This document shows positions 50,501 to 61,057 of a DNA stretch of 64,000 nt, piece by piece. Numbering within the stretch: the stretch's first letter is position 1; every line of letters begins with the position of its first letter. The position numbers and the translations under genes were made by a program. Source of the DNA: Sphingobium sp. MI1205 (lineage in GTDB: Bacteria; Pseudomonadota; Alphaproteobacteria; Sphingomonadales; Sphingomonadaceae); the NCBI RefSeq assembly GCF_001563285.1, contig NZ_CP005188.1, positions 2,981,501-3,045,500 on the forward strand, read 5' to 3'. The notes under the pieces are model-generated. The model was not told the DNA's origin and made no database searches. It worked only from the letters and a program-made list of their open reading frames with translations.

Positions 50501-51811
50501 CAATCGGCGCCGCTGGGTGGCGGCATCCGCTACGCAGGCCCTGCCGACGTTCTGTTTTCCTTCGCCGGCCTTGCCGACCAGCAGTTGAGCGGCCCGATCG
50601 CAGTAGCGGCGGATTTCAGCGGACGTCTTGCCGCGCCGCGCCTCAACGGCATCGTTCGCGCCAATGCGCTGACATATGAAAATGAAACCTTTGGCACACG
50701 CCTGACGCAGATGCGGCTGGATGGCCGTTTCACCAATGACCGGCTTGAGATACGCGACTTTTCCGGCCGGGCGGGCGACGGTACAGTGCAGGCAAGCGGC
50801 TCTGTGGGACTTGCGGCGGAAAGCGGTTACCCCATGAACATCGCGGTAAAGCTGGACCGCGCGCGAATCGCCCGCAGCGAAGCGATCACCAGCGTCGTCA
50901 GCGGCAACATCAACGTGACCAATAGCGCGGCCAATGGCGGTCTGATCAAAGGCGATCTGTGGCTGCCCGAAACCCGATACCGGATCGCGTGGCAGGGCGG
51001 GGCCGAAATCCGCCAGTTGCAGGGCGTCCGGCGCAAGGGTGAAGGGACCGACCTGCTCGACCAGCGGGTGGCTTCGCGGCAGGCGGCAGCGTCACCTGCC
51101 GACTGGAAGCTGGACATCCGCGTGCGCGCCGACAATGAAATCTACCTGACAGGCATGGGCCTCGATTCCGAATGGAAGACCAATATGCGCGTCACAGGCA
51201 CCACGAAAGCGCCTCGTGTCGTGGGAAAAATAGAGGTGATCCGGGGCCGGTACAGCTTCTCGGGCCATCAGTTCGATCTGGAACAGGGCGTCATCACATT
51301 CAACGGGCCGATGATGAACCCGGTGCTGGCGATCCGTGCGGAAACCCGCATCAATACAGTGACTGCTGGCATCGCGGTGGGGGGCACTGCACAGCGACCG
51401 GATATCAGCTTCGTCTCGACCCCCAGCCTGCCGCAGGATGAAATCCTGGCGCGAATATTGTTCGGCGACAATGTCGCGAACCTGTCGGCGACGCAGGCCA
51501 TCCAGCTGGCGGCGGCGCTCAACGGCCTGCGGGGTGGCGGCGGCGGGCTCAATCCGATGGGCAAGTTGCAGAATGCGTCGGGTGTTGATCGGATCGGTAT
51601 CGTAGGTGGCGACGATGGGACGGGGCGCGGCACATCGCTGGCGGTCGGGCAGCATATTTCCAACAATATCTATGTCGAGGTGATCACCGATCCCAAGGGC
51701 TTTACCGCTACGCAGCTGGAAATCTCGCTGTCCAGGACGCTGAGCCTGCTGTCAAAGACGGGCACCAATGCGGGCTCGTCAGCGAACCTTCGCTACTCAA
51801 AGGATTATTGA
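47597..51811 (+). CDS. tamB: TamB, translocation and assembly module
   Basis: This 1404-residue AsmA-like protein has an N-terminal membrane anchor (LLGAAGLIIALVVLTAGLLL), a very long beta-rich periplasmic body made of repeats, and the conserved C-terminal DUF490/TamB domain with ITFNGPMMNPVLAIRAET, PSLPQDEILARILFGDN and LEISLSRTLSLLSKTG. Such proteins form a groove bridging inner and outer membranes. Its 3' end overlaps the convergent GFA gene by 7 bases. Confidence 0.95.
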   Translation: MAEDTPPPSPAADPVAIRQGRPLWRKILLGAAGLIIALVVLTAGLLLFLNTQPGKKFLIRQIAALKLESGMAIEVGRIEGSVYSDMVIHDLVLRDPKGPFAVSPRVHVVWSPFRYINNHISVRLLESPLVVLARSPQFNVTQSDPDAPILPDLDIDVDRLKIARFVLAKPVIGQKREIAINGVTHIADGRAQLSADAIVDSGDRLQASLDAVPAQNRLAMKGTLTAPKGGVIAKIGGLTDGMTANLDGRGTWQAWNGKIVAISPKGQLADIALAARDGNFTARGPVRPGLVFGGTVDRLTAPALNVDLFAGLNERRVNLKASLRSTALAATARGLIDLGQSRFSGLKIDAVLKTPGAIMEKVRGRDVRASVTLDGPMATPFIDYDLSAALIAFDQTGIEGLKASGRAVIDADRIRIPVNATARRVTGLNAAAGGLLQNLRVKGDFAYAAGKLISDNLKIDSDRVDATAIVLADLENAIYRGALKGRVNDYKIDGVGVVNLNTDVELVPGPKGGWGLSGKFGVRTARWDNASVRDFLGGNAIMSGRIGMTPEGKFTLAGLKGAAPNFRVHSGSGSYDTDGEIRFDAAATSRQYGPLALSVRGTMERPLAMLRAPSPNVGVQLSNVVAKLNGEAAGYRLEATGGSAYGPFFANVLIRTANGPLTIDVTRARFAGVDMNGRLQQTAAGPFAGQLAMNGSGINGAAHLSAVGQAQGIAVNATASNARLPGEADVVIGRAIVTANMVLTDQPRINADVQMANAAYGDYVVRKARGRIDYQGGRGRAQLVADGSSGVPFSIAINAALRPSLYAVALEGKASSIPFRFAQPAIIRIEPQGYRLEPATLVLPQGKVDLAGRFGSQTALQARFKDLDLAIINVASPGLGISGKATGALDFAQNGNAFPTATTRVAISDFRRSSLTAVSDPVSMAVEGKLSSAGGDLRGLIRRGNTSLGRFIATLAPPGPGASWSQQLQSAPLGGGIRYAGPADVLFSFAGLADQQLSGPIAVAADFSGRLAAPRLNGIVRANALTYENETFGTRLTQMRLDGRFTNDRLEIRDFSGRAGDGTVQASGSVGLAAESGYPMNIAVKLDRARIARSEAITSVVSGNINVTNSAANGGLIKGDLWLPETRYRIAWQGGAEIRQLQGVRRKGEGTDLLDQRVASRQAAASPADWKLDIRVRADNEIYLTGMGLDSEWKTNMRVTGTTKAPRVVGKIEVIRGRYSFSGHQFDLEQGVITFNGPMMNPVLAIRAETRINTVTAGIAVGGTAQRPDISFVSTPSLPQDEILARILFGDNVANLSATQAIQLAAALNGLRGGGGGLNPMGKLQNASGVDRIGIVGGDDGTGRGTSLAVGQHISNNIYVEVITDPKGFTATQLEISLSRTLSLLSKTGTNAGSSANLRYSKDY

Positions 51812-52266
51812 GACCGATCTGATCGGTAACGGGCGACCAGATCCTGATAATCTGCCATTGCTCGGAATCGTTCGAAGCTGACAATCGCACCCGTGTTGGC
51901 CCAAGGCAGCTTTTCGGCGGTCTGCGTTTCCATCCAAGGCGCGAACCAGCTTGCATCGTCCACCAATGTGGCGCGGACATTGATGAAGCCGATGTCGGCT
52001 TCGGGCCGGGTGAAGATCCAGCTTTTGCACTGGTCGCAATGATGGTGATGGACGTCTTTGGCATGCATGCCGCCGATCACCGTTTCGCCCGCGATTAGTT
52101 CGACCGCGCTCGAAGACATTATCAAGGTAGTGGAAAAAGCGCTGCCGGTCATCTTCTGACAGCCATGGCAGTGGCATGCGGTTTCGCTCCAGGGCGCTTC
52201 ATTCAGCCGGAAACGCACACGGCCACAGCGGCAACCGCCTTCAACGGGAAATTGCGGGAGGGTCAT
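51805..52266 (-). CDS. GFA (glutathione-dependent formaldehyde-activating-like) family protein
   Basis: This 153-residue protein has a zinc-binding fold with the family cysteines: CRCGRVRF, CHCHGCQKMTGS and CDQCKSWIF. Family members range from glutathione S-hydroxymethyl synthases to proteins of unknown use, so I do not assign a reaction. The ATG at 52266 follows AAGGAGT. Its stop overlaps that of tamB. Confidence 0.9.
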   Translation of the reverse strand: MTLPQFPVEGGCRCGRVRFRLNEAPWSETACHCHGCQKMTGSAFSTTLIMSSSAVELIAGETVIGGMHAKDVHHHHCDQCKSWIFTRPEADIGFINVRATLVDDASWFAPWMETQTAEKLPWANTGAIVSFERFRAMADYQDLVARYRSDRSQ

Positions 52267-52318
52267 GGGCAGACTCCTTGAGGGCGATGCAGCATGTTGC
52301 AACCCGGAGAGCGCCCGC

Positions 52319-55300
52319 TCAATGAAAATCCCGTGACTTGGGCAATAGACGAACATTGCGCGGGTGGCTGGAAGTCCGGGGATGCTGAGGATGGATGAAT
52401 TCGTCCGCGCGCGACAGGGCGATATGCGGCCGATGCGCATCCGACAGGCGCGACAGTTCGGCGGTGCGGTCATGCACGCGGCTCGCCATCAGGTGGACGA
52501 CCCCTTCCTTGCTGCGCTGGACCTCTCCTTCCACCAGCATCAGCCGGGATGCCATGACGGGACGGCGCTGCATTTCGAACAACCGCGCCCAAAGCAGGAT
52601 ATTGGCGATCCCCGTCTCATCTTCGATGGTGATGAAAACGGCATTGCCTTTCCCCGGTCTCTGCCGCACCAACACCACCCCGGCAGTCCGCACCAGCGCG
52701 CCATTTTTCGCGGCGCTGGTCTGCGCACAGCTGAGTACGCCCTCGGCTTCAAAGACTGGCCGCAGAAACTGCATCGGATGACCTTTGAGTGATAACCGCG
52801 TCATCTGGTAATCGGCCGCGACCTGTTCGGCGAGCGGCATGGCGGGCAGCATCGCATCGGGTTCCTGCCCCAACTCACCTGCCTGCATGTCGCGCGCACG
52901 GGCGGCGGCAAAGAGCGGCAGTTCGTTGGAAGGGGTGCGCCGCGCTTCCCACAAGGCCGCGCGCCGGTCCTGCCCCAATGAGCGGCAAGCATCGGCATCA
53001 GCCAGCAGGCGCAGCGCGCGAGCGGGCAGCCCCGCCCGCCGCGCCAGATCCTCAAGACCGGTAAACAGTCCCTGCTCCCGCGCCTCTATCAGCCGCATGG
53101 CCCAGTCTTCACGAAAACCGTCGATCTGCCGAAAGCCCAACCGCAGCGCGAGCGCTCGCCCCACCCCCTCCCCTTTGCGCCGATCCCGCGAACGCAACAG
53201 AGGTTCAAGGCTGTTATCCCAACCGCTCATGTTCACATCGACATCATGCACGGCAACGCCATGCTCGCGCGCATCGCGCACGATCTGCGCCGGAGCGTAA
53301 AAACCCATGGGCTGCGAATTCAGCAACGCGCAGGCAAAGACGGCGGGCTGATGGCATTTGATCCAGGCGGAGACATAGACCAGCCGGGCAAAGGACAGGG
53401 CGTGGCTTTCGGGGAAGCCATAGCTGCCAAACCCCTCGATCTGCTTGTAGCAGCGTTCGGCAAAGTCAGTTTTGTAGCCGCGCCTCACCATGCCGCGGAT
53501 CATCTTGTCCCGGAACTTGTCCATGCCGCCCACCTGGCGGAAGGTTGCCATCGACCGGCGCAACTGGTTCGCCTCGGAAGGCTTAAACTCAGCAGCTACG
53601 ATGGCGAGCTTCATCGCCTGTTCCTGGAACAGGGGGACGCCATAGGTATGACCGAGCAAGGCTTTCAATTCATCCGAACGGCCATGCTCTGGGCTTGGCG
53701 CAGGAAATTCTACCTTTTCCTCCCCGCAGCGCCGCCGCAAATAAGGATGCACCATGTCGCCTTCGATCGGACCAGGCCGCACGATCGCCACTTGCACCGT
53801 CAAGTCGTAAAGCGAGCGTGGCCGCAACCGTGGCAACATGTTGATCTGCGCCCGGCTTTCCACCTGGAACACGCCGATACTATCGCCCTTGCAGAGCATA
53901 TCATACACTTCGGGATCATCCGATTGTAGATCTATGTCCAGGTCGTGATTGCCAAGATCATGGGTCCGCATCAGGTCATAGGCCTTACGGATGCAGCTCA
54001 ACATGCCGAGCGCCAGGATATCGACCTTCATCAGGCCAAGGGCGTCAATGTCATCCTTGTCCCATTCTATGAAGCTGCGGTCCGCCATCGCCCCATGATG
54101 CAGCGGGACCGTTTCATCGAGCCGGTTCTGGGTCAGAACAAAGCCGCCGACATGTTGCGACAGGTGGCGGGGAAAAGGTGCGTCCAACAACTGATCCACA
54201 ATGCCCCGCAACCGCACCATTTGCGGATTGTCGAGGGCAAAACCCGCCTCCACTATGCGTGCATCGCCCATATCGCCTGAATAACTGCCCCAGACCGTGC
54301 TTGAGAGACGCGTCGCGATATCGTCGCTAAGGCCCAGAACCTTGGCGACTTCCCGCACGGCACTGCGGGACCGGTAGTGAATGACCGTTGCCGCTATCCC
54401 GGCGCGGTGACGGCCATAGCGTTCGTAGATATATTGCATGACCTCCTCGCGCCGCTCATGTTCGAAATCCACGTCAATGTCGGGGGGCTCGTCCCGTTCC
54501 TCGGACACAAAGCGGGAGAAGAGCAGGTCATGCTTGAGCGGATCGACGGAGGTGACGCCCAGCAGAAAGCAGATCATGGAATTGGCGGCCGAGCCTCGCC
54601 CCTGGCATAATATGCCCTTCATCCGGGCAAAGGCGACGATATCGTGGACCGTCAGGAAGTAACTTGCATAGTTGCGCTCCCGGACCAGTCCGAACTCCTC
54701 GTCCAATAGCTTTCGAACCGCTTGTGGGATGCGCGGGCCATAGCGCGCATGCGCCGCCGAGATGGTCAGTTCTTCCAGCCATTGCTGTGCCGTCCAACCT
54801 TCGGGCACTGGCTCATGGGGATATTCGTAGGCCAGTTGATCCAGCGTGAAATGCACCTTGTCCAGAAAGCTAACCGTCTCCGCCACTGCTTCCGGGCAGG
54901 TGTGAAAAAGGCGCGCAATTTCCGCAGGGGAATGGATGTGCCTTTCCGCATTGGGTTCAAGCAGACGTCCTGCCTTGGCGATGCTGGTGCCTGCCCGGAT
55001 GCAGCTTAGCACATCCTGCAAAGGCCGCTGCGTCGGACTGGCGTACAGCGCGTCCATGGTCGCGATCAAGGGCACGCCACTACGTTCGCTCAAGGTTTTG
55101 AAACGCACCAGACGCCGCGCATCCCGCCCATCCCGGCGCAACGCGGCGCCCAGCCATATGCGGTCCGGCGCCAATCGAGCCAGCCGGATCAGCAGAGCTT
55201 CCAGGTCGGCCGGACGCGGCGGGGGCACCAGGCTTAGATGCCCTTGGCGGATCGTTTCCCTGGACGGCCGGTCATCATATTCAAAAGCCACGGGGCGACG

Positions 55301-55930
55301 GTGCGCCGTCTGCTCAGTAGCGGTGGAATAAGGCAGCACGATCAAAAGCAGATCGTCGAGATAGGCGGTCAGTTCCTCATAGCTAAGGATGCAGTCTCCC
55401 TTCACCGATTTCAGATTGCCTTTGGTCAATAATTTGGTGAGTTCGCCCCACCCCGTTCGTGTCGATGGATAAGCGACGATGTCGGGCGTGCCATCGGCAA
55501 AGACCAGCCGTGCCCCGACGATCAGCCTCAAATCGGTCTCGCATGCCCGCTTTTCATCTTCGGTCAGTTCCAACGGCTGCCCTGCTTCCTTTTTAGCTTC
55601 GAGCAGGCGCGTCCTGGCCATTTCAGGCGCACGTTTGCGCGCAACATGCGCGCGCACCACGCCCGCCACCATGTTCCGATCAGCGATGCCCAATCCCGCA
55701 AGTCCAAGATGGATGGCCTGATCGACCATGTCGGAAGGATGCGATGCGCCACGCAAGAAGGAGAAGTGGGTCGCAGCGGCCAATTCAGCAAAAGCAGGAC
55801 CTTCCTTTGCGGGTCGTGGGGGATCAGGCCGCTGCGGCCTCCCCTTCTTTCGCGCGGCCTCGATCGCATTCAATGCTCGCCGATCAATCGACTTCGGCTT
55901 GGCGGGATCGGGACCTTTGCCCCCTTTCAT
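52319..55930 (-). CDS. dnaE2: Error-prone DNA polymerase DnaE2
   Basis: This C-family polymerase of about 1203 residues performs damage-induced mutagenic synthesis together with ImuA and ImuB. It has an N-terminal PHP domain (FAELAAATHFSFLRGASHPS), the polymerase core with the catalytic carboxylates in PPDIDVDFEHERREEV and KVDILALGML, and a C-terminal OB-fold region (GVVLVRQRPGKGNAVFITIE). The ATG at 55930 overlaps the imuB stop (ATGA). It is the last gene of the imuA-imuB-dnaE2 operon. Confidence 0.96.
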   Translation of the reverse strand: MKGGKGPDPAKPKSIDRRALNAIEAARKKGRPQRPDPPRPAKEGPAFAELAAATHFSFLRGASHPSDMVDQAIHLGLAGLGIADRNMVAGVVRAHVARKRAPEMARTRLLEAKKEAGQPLELTEDEKRACETDLRLIVGARLVFADGTPDIVAYPSTRTGWGELTKLLTKGNLKSVKGDCILSYEELTAYLDDLLLIVLPYSTATEQTAHRRPVAFEYDDRPSRETIRQGHLSLVPPPRPADLEALLIRLARLAPDRIWLGAALRRDGRDARRLVRFKTLSERSGVPLIATMDALYASPTQRPLQDVLSCIRAGTSIAKAGRLLEPNAERHIHSPAEIARLFHTCPEAVAETVSFLDKVHFTLDQLAYEYPHEPVPEGWTAQQWLEELTISAAHARYGPRIPQAVRKLLDEEFGLVRERNYASYFLTVHDIVAFARMKGILCQGRGSAANSMICFLLGVTSVDPLKHDLLFSRFVSEERDEPPDIDVDFEHERREEVMQYIYERYGRHRAGIAATVIHYRSRSAVREVAKVLGLSDDIATRLSSTVWGSYSGDMGDARIVEAGFALDNPQMVRLRGIVDQLLDAPFPRHLSQHVGGFVLTQNRLDETVPLHHGAMADRSFIEWDKDDIDALGLMKVDILALGMLSCIRKAYDLMRTHDLGNHDLDIDLQSDDPEVYDMLCKGDSIGVFQVESRAQINMLPRLRPRSLYDLTVQVAIVRPGPIEGDMVHPYLRRRCGEEKVEFPAPSPEHGRSDELKALLGHTYGVPLFQEQAMKLAIVAAEFKPSEANQLRRSMATFRQVGGMDKFRDKMIRGMVRRGYKTDFAERCYKQIEGFGSYGFPESHALSFARLVYVSAWIKCHQPAVFACALLNSQPMGFYAPAQIVRDAREHGVAVHDVDVNMSGWDNSLEPLLRSRDRRKGEGVGRALALRLGFRQIDGFREDWAMRLIEAREQGLFTGLEDLARRAGLPARALRLLADADACRSLGQDRRAALWEARRTPSNELPLFAAARARDMQAGELGQEPDAMLPAMPLAEQVAADYQMTRLSLKGHPMQFLRPVFEAEGVLSCAQTSAAKNGALVRTAGVVLVRQRPGKGNAVFITIEDETGIANILLWARLFEMQRRPVMASRLMLVEGEVQRSKEGVVHLMASRVHDRTAELSRLSDAHRPHIALSRADEFIHPQHPRTSSHPRNVRLLPKSRDFH

Positions 55931-57519
55931 GCGAACAGGCCGTGGATATACCAGCGCGGATGGCGAGCCTCCACACCGTAAAAGCCATGGCGGAAAATCC
56001 AGTAGCGCCGCCCACGCGCATCTTCGATCCGGTAATAGTCGCGCGTCATGCCGGCGCTTTCGCCCTCCAGCGCGCCGTCTTTCGCCTTCCACCATTCAGG
56101 CGCGATCCGCTCGGGCCCTTCATAGCGGGTCACTTCATGGGCCGCGCGGCGCCATCGAAAATGGTGCGGCGGGCCGTCGGGAACCTCTGCCACCACCTCG
56201 ATTGGTTGGGGAGGATCGAACAAATGGATGGGCCGCATCGGTGGATCGCCCGGCTCCGACTGGCGCTGCCAGCTTGATGGGGAGCGACTTTCCACTGCGG
56301 GCAGTGCGAGTTGCGCCTGCTCAGGGATGTGACTGTCGCGCGGTTCGAGGCGCTGAATCCGGCCCCGGCCAGCGCGGACGGAAAGCCGATCGATGAGCGC
56401 GGCGATCGCCTCCTCCCGGCGCGCTTCTCCACCCTCGAGCGCCAGTTGGGTGGCGGCCATGGCTTCGGTCCGGGGCACTGTCAGGCGCAGCATGTCGAAA
56501 CCAAAGCCAGGGTCGAGCGGGTCCGACAAACTGTCGATCCGTTCCTGCACCAGACGCATGATGGAGGGCGCGTCTCGCACAGGCAGGCTGGTTTCGACCC
56601 GCAGCGGAAAGGCGAGGCCGTCGGTGCGAAAGAACATTATTTCGAACCGACGGCCGCCTTCGCCACGTTCCCCGAGCCGTTCCCCCGCTTCGGCCGCCAT
56701 CTTCTCCAGACTTTGAAGCGCATAAGCGGTGCTGCCCATCGGTTCGGCAAAGCGGCGCTCGATCCGGACCGCGGGGCGCGGACGGCGCGGAGCAAGCGGA
56801 CGGTGGTCCAGGCCCAGCAACCGGTGCAGCGCATCAACCGCTTCCTCACCAAAGCGGGCCCCCAGGGTTGCGGCGGGGCGCGCGGCAAGATCCCCCACCG
56901 TGCGCAATCCCGCCCGGCGCAGCCCGACCGCGCTTTCCTCTTCCAATCCCAGCGCCTCTACCGGCAGGCGGCGCAGGGCGGCATCCTCATCGGCGGCAGG
57001 GACCGAAGCGAAGCGAACGAGCGCATGCGCGCCCTCCGCCGTACCCGCCAGCGCATGGCGTACGCACATGCCGTGCCGTTCCAGCCGCTCGACCGCCTCG
57101 CGCGCCAATGCTTCCTCACCGTTCCACAGATGCGCGCAGCCGCTGATGTCGAGCAACAATCCCTGAGGCGGGTCGAGCGCAGCGATCGGCGTATAGCGCG
57201 CGCAGCCGTCACACAGCCGCTCCAGCCAATCCTGATCGGCATGGGGATCGGCCTCGAATATCCGCAGGCCGGGCTCGCGCACTCGGGCATCGGCCAACGT
57301 CATACCCGCACTAAGGCCGATCGCCAGCGCATCGGCATCCAGCGCCACCAGCCGCATCGCCCCCCGCACCGTTTCGACGATCACGGCGGGCGCATCCTGC
57401 CCTTGCGCCGCCCAGAGATCAGGCTGCTCGATGCGCAGCCGGTCGAGCGGGAGGAACGGGAACCACAGTGCCAGGTAGCGGCGTGTCCGCGCTGTCACTT
57501 CTCCGGTCATGGCGTTCAT
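55927..57519 (-). CDS. imuB: ImuB, catalytically inactive Y-family polymerase-like protein
   Basis: This 530-residue protein resembles Y-family polymerases (RYLALWFPFLPLDRL start, ADARVREPGLRIFE, LDISGCAHLWNGEE) but lacks the usual acidic catalytic set. That fits ImuB, which is the adaptor that binds the beta clamp and brings in DnaE2. The start MNAMTGEVTA (57519) overlaps imuA by about 100 bases; earlier starts would overlap more. Confidence 0.93.
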   Translation of the reverse strand: MNAMTGEVTARTRRYLALWFPFLPLDRLRIEQPDLWAAQGQDAPAVIVETVRGAMRLVALDADALAIGLSAGMTLADARVREPGLRIFEADPHADQDWLERLCDGCARYTPIAALDPPQGLLLDISGCAHLWNGEEALAREAVERLERHGMCVRHALAGTAEGAHALVRFASVPAADEDAALRRLPVEALGLEEESAVGLRRAGLRTVGDLAARPAATLGARFGEEAVDALHRLLGLDHRPLAPRRPRPAVRIERRFAEPMGSTAYALQSLEKMAAEAGERLGERGEGGRRFEIMFFRTDGLAFPLRVETSLPVRDAPSIMRLVQERIDSLSDPLDPGFGFDMLRLTVPRTEAMAATQLALEGGEARREEAIAALIDRLSVRAGRGRIQRLEPRDSHIPEQAQLALPAVESRSPSSWQRQSEPGDPPMRPIHLFDPPQPIEVVAEVPDGPPHHFRWRRAAHEVTRYEGPERIAPEWWKAKDGALEGESAGMTRDYYRIEDARGRRYWIFRHGFYGVEARHPRWYIHGLFA

Positions 57520-58222
57520 CGCATTCTTCTCCAAAGACGCCCCGTTCGCTGTTCCACACAAGACGCCACGTCATGCCGTCGGGTCCCGACCGACGGCGCA
57601 GCAGGCTAAGATCAAAGGCAGTCATGCCCGGCGCATTACCGGGCAACGGAACCGAAGGCGCTGCCGTCACCCGCCAGCGCGTGTCGGCAGCGCTGGGCAC
57701 TGGATCGCCCCCGATACGCAACAAAAAGGCTGTGACGCCCGATGCTTCCGCCGCGAGCGCCAGGCGGCGGCTGGCGGTCAGGTCCATAAGCGGCGTGCGC
57801 CCGCGTAGTTCGATCACGAGCGCGCCAAGGGCGGGGCAACGCAGCGCATCAACCGCAGCCCGCAGCAGCAGCGCGTCATCCTTCATGACCCCGATCAGCA
57901 AATGGGCAGGATCAATTCCCAGCGCGGCAAGGCCGGGACCATAGGGCTGCCCGGCTGCTCCATTTATAGGGCGCAGCCAGAACATAGGGGACTGCCCTGC
58001 TGCGAGATGAGCAAGAATCAGGGAAAGCCCGGCAGCAGCGCCTTCGTCTTCGTTTCTTCCGAACAGTTCGTGCACGCGACCCTGGGCCAAGCCGCCCTGT
58101 AATGTCTGATCCAGGGGCGCATGCCCGGTCGCGATCCGCGCACCGGCTTTGGCGGCCGGAATCCCTTCCAGCGATGCGATGTGCCGCCTGAGGGCTGCAA
58201 GCGTGTTCACCGACTCGATCAT
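57419..58222 (-). CDS. imuA: ImuA, RecA-like mutasome protein
   Basis: This 267-residue protein has a RecA-like region (ATGHAPLDQTLQGGLAQGRV, FWLRPINGAAGQ, IDPAHLLIGVMKDDALLLRA) without a strong Walker A, as in ImuA proteins. It is needed for DNA-damage mutagenesis and binds RecA and ImuB in other bacteria. A LexA box lies 7 bases upstream of its ATG. It overlaps imuB at its end. Confidence 0.88.
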   Translation of the reverse strand: MIESVNTLAALRRHIASLEGIPAAKAGARIATGHAPLDQTLQGGLAQGRVHELFGRNEDEGAAAGLSLILAHLAAGQSPMFWLRPINGAAGQPYGPGLAALGIDPAHLLIGVMKDDALLLRAAVDALRCPALGALVIELRGRTPLMDLTASRRLALAAEASGVTAFLLRIGGDPVPSAADTRWRVTAAPSVPLPGNAPGMTAFDLSLLRRRSGPDGMTWRLVWNSERGVFGEECDERHDRRSDSADTPLPGTVVPVPPARPAAHRAA

Positions 58223-58228
58223 ATAGAT

Positions 58229-58243
58229 GTTCTCTATATGTTC
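58229..58243. promoter_or_regulatory. LexA (SOS) box of the imuA operon
   Basis: GTTC-TCTATAT-GTTC is a perfect match to the alphaproteobacterial LexA box GTTC-N7-GTTC. It lies in the 161-base gap between imuA (minus) and the sulfotransferase gene (plus), close to the imuA start. Confidence 0.85.
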
Positions 58244-58383
58244 TTTTCGACGGTAAGACGACTCCTGTCAATGAAGTTGGTGACGGTCTGCAAAGGAGAT
58301 GTCTGTGTCACCTTCGTTACAAATTCGGCTATCATCCAGAAAGGTTCTACGCGCCCGCAATCCGCCAAGCTAATTTGCATCAT

Positions 58384-59733
58384 ATGGACACGCCCCTGAT
58401 CGCTTCGCTCGTACAGGCTCCTTCCCTCCTGGCTCGCCGGATTTCCTCTGCGCGCAGCCTAAGCCTTGTATCGAACGCAGCGGCGGCCCTTCTAGCCTCT
58501 TATCCGAAATCGGGCCGGACATGGCTAAGGTTTATTCTGTCACAATATTTCCTCGCATCGCGTCAATATGCGCCGATCACGACACAGAGCATGTTCACCT
58601 TCGCCCCGAATTTCGATCTGGATCCTATACGCGGGATACCCGCCTTCGTCCGCAGATCGGAAGAAGCCTCTTTCCCCTTAGTCCCTTCCACTCATCTTCG
58701 CTTCAAGCCGACCCTACCCAGCCGACTTCCCGTCATGTTCCTGATCCGTGATCCACGAGCAGTGCTCATTTCCGACTATCATCACGTAACACGGCACAAG
58801 CTGTCCTTCCGCGGCAGCATTGATGATTTCCTCATCAATGAAGACAGAGGCCTACCCCACTACATCAAATATATGAACAGCTGGGCCATTGGCCTCGCAC
58901 GCCATGATCATCACATCATATACTATGAGGACTTGCTGGCTGATACGGAATCCGAAGTAGAAAGAATGCTCGAATTCCTTGATGATCCGGTCAACTTTAA
59001 AGCTCTACAATATGCTGTGGAAAGTTCATCCTTTGAAAAATTAAAGGCATTGGAACTTGCGCAAGGCATTCCTGGCCACGATTATGACCGATCAGACGCA
59101 GATGCCTTGCGGATAAGAAAGGGGCAATCGGACAGCTTCCGTGAAGAACTGACCATTGATCAACAAAAATTCATAGAGGATAGCTGCAAATCCCAGTTGG
59201 ACAGGCGCATGCTGGCGAGGCTGGAGCGATACGGCTTTCTGGACATCCACCCATCCCCTGCTGCCGGGCAGACCAGGACCCCGAAATCCCCAGCGCCGAA
59301 GGAAGCGGCGCATGATTTTACGACCAATCGCCGCCTGGCGAATCTCGGCGTTCAGTTGCTGAGCGAAGTCATGGTCATCATCGGCCTTGCCGCCATGGTC
59401 GTCGCCCCACCCATATTGGTGATAGAGGTAGGTGAATGGTTGTTCCGGCGCGAATGGGACGGCCACTCCCTGGAGGATGGCCTTGCCCTATTCGGGATCG
59501 ACCGGCTCGGGCCCGTGGAGACGCCGACCGAGCAATTCCTGGACGTTCTCCTGGCGCTACCACTGACCATTACCCTGTTTCTCTACGGCCTGTTCACGCT
59601 TCTGGCCGGAGTGCATTTTGGAGACTGGGGGCTGCAGGGAGTGAGACTCAAGAAAAAACTTGCCGTTCGGCAGAGCAGGAAGTCCCGCAAGATCATGCCC
59701 AAGTCGCCGTCTTCCGATCCTGAACCGGCATGA
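58384..59733 (+). CDS. Sulfotransferase-domain protein with C-terminal membrane segments
   Basis: This 449-residue protein carries a PAPS-dependent sulfotransferase domain in the N-terminal 280 residues: the 5'-phosphosulfate loop YPKSGRTW at about 40-47 and the 3'-phosphate motif RDPRAVLIS at about 122-130. Two hydrophobic helices follow (about 335-355 and 395-420), with a basic tail. Base composition is clearly lower in G+C than its neighbours, suggesting transfer. The acceptor (lipid, sugar or protein) is unknown. I used the ATG at 58384; a TTG lies three codons upstream. Confidence 0.82.
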   Translation: MDTPLIASLVQAPSLLARRISSARSLSLVSNAAAALLASYPKSGRTWLRFILSQYFLASRQYAPITTQSMFTFAPNFDLDPIRGIPAFVRRSEEASFPLVPSTHLRFKPTLPSRLPVMFLIRDPRAVLISDYHHVTRHKLSFRGSIDDFLINEDRGLPHYIKYMNSWAIGLARHDHHIIYYEDLLADTESEVERMLEFLDDPVNFKALQYAVESSSFEKLKALELAQGIPGHDYDRSDADALRIRKGQSDSFREELTIDQQKFIEDSCKSQLDRRMLARLERYGFLDIHPSPAAGQTRTPKSPAPKEAAHDFTTNRRLANLGVQLLSEVMVIIGLAAMVVAPPILVIEVGEWLFRREWDGHSLEDGLALFGIDRLGPVETPTEQFLDVLLALPLTITLFLYGLFTLLAGVHFGDWGLQGVRLKKKLAVRQSRKSRKIMPKSPSSDPEPA

Positions 59734-59766
59734 ATTGTGCGCCATACCGATCAGTAGCAGTACGGT

Positions 59767-59805
59767 AAAAGGCCCACCCCGCATTGAAGCGTGGGCGGGC
59801 CTTTT
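59767..59805. terminator. Bidirectional terminator between sulfotransferase and recA
   Basis: AAAAGGCCC (59767-59775) pairs with GGGCCTTTT (59797-59805) around a G+C-rich inner region. It has A and T runs on both sides, so it can act for the plus-strand sulfotransferase and for the minus-strand recA. Confidence 0.75.
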
Positions 59806-59880
59806 CAGTGCTTGAAACGAGAGGCGGGCAGAACTGCGTAACCGTCCTGCAGCTGATCCGGCCGCAGGCGCTTGCCACGC

Positions 59881-60954
<1,074 letters not shown>

Positions 60955-61028
60955 CGGCCTATCCCCTGTCAAGCGGAAGCGCCGATTCAGTGGCGCCTTG
61001 GCCACTACGTATCCCCTTTGTTCTCATA

Positions 61029-61043
61029 GAACAAGGGGGGAAC
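61029..61043. promoter_or_regulatory. LexA (SOS) box of recA
   Basis: On the minus strand GTTC-CCCCCTT-GTTC is a perfect GTTC-N7-GTTC LexA box, about 75 bases upstream of the recA ATG. Confidence 0.85.
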
Positions 61044-61057
61044 GGAATTTTCCTATT

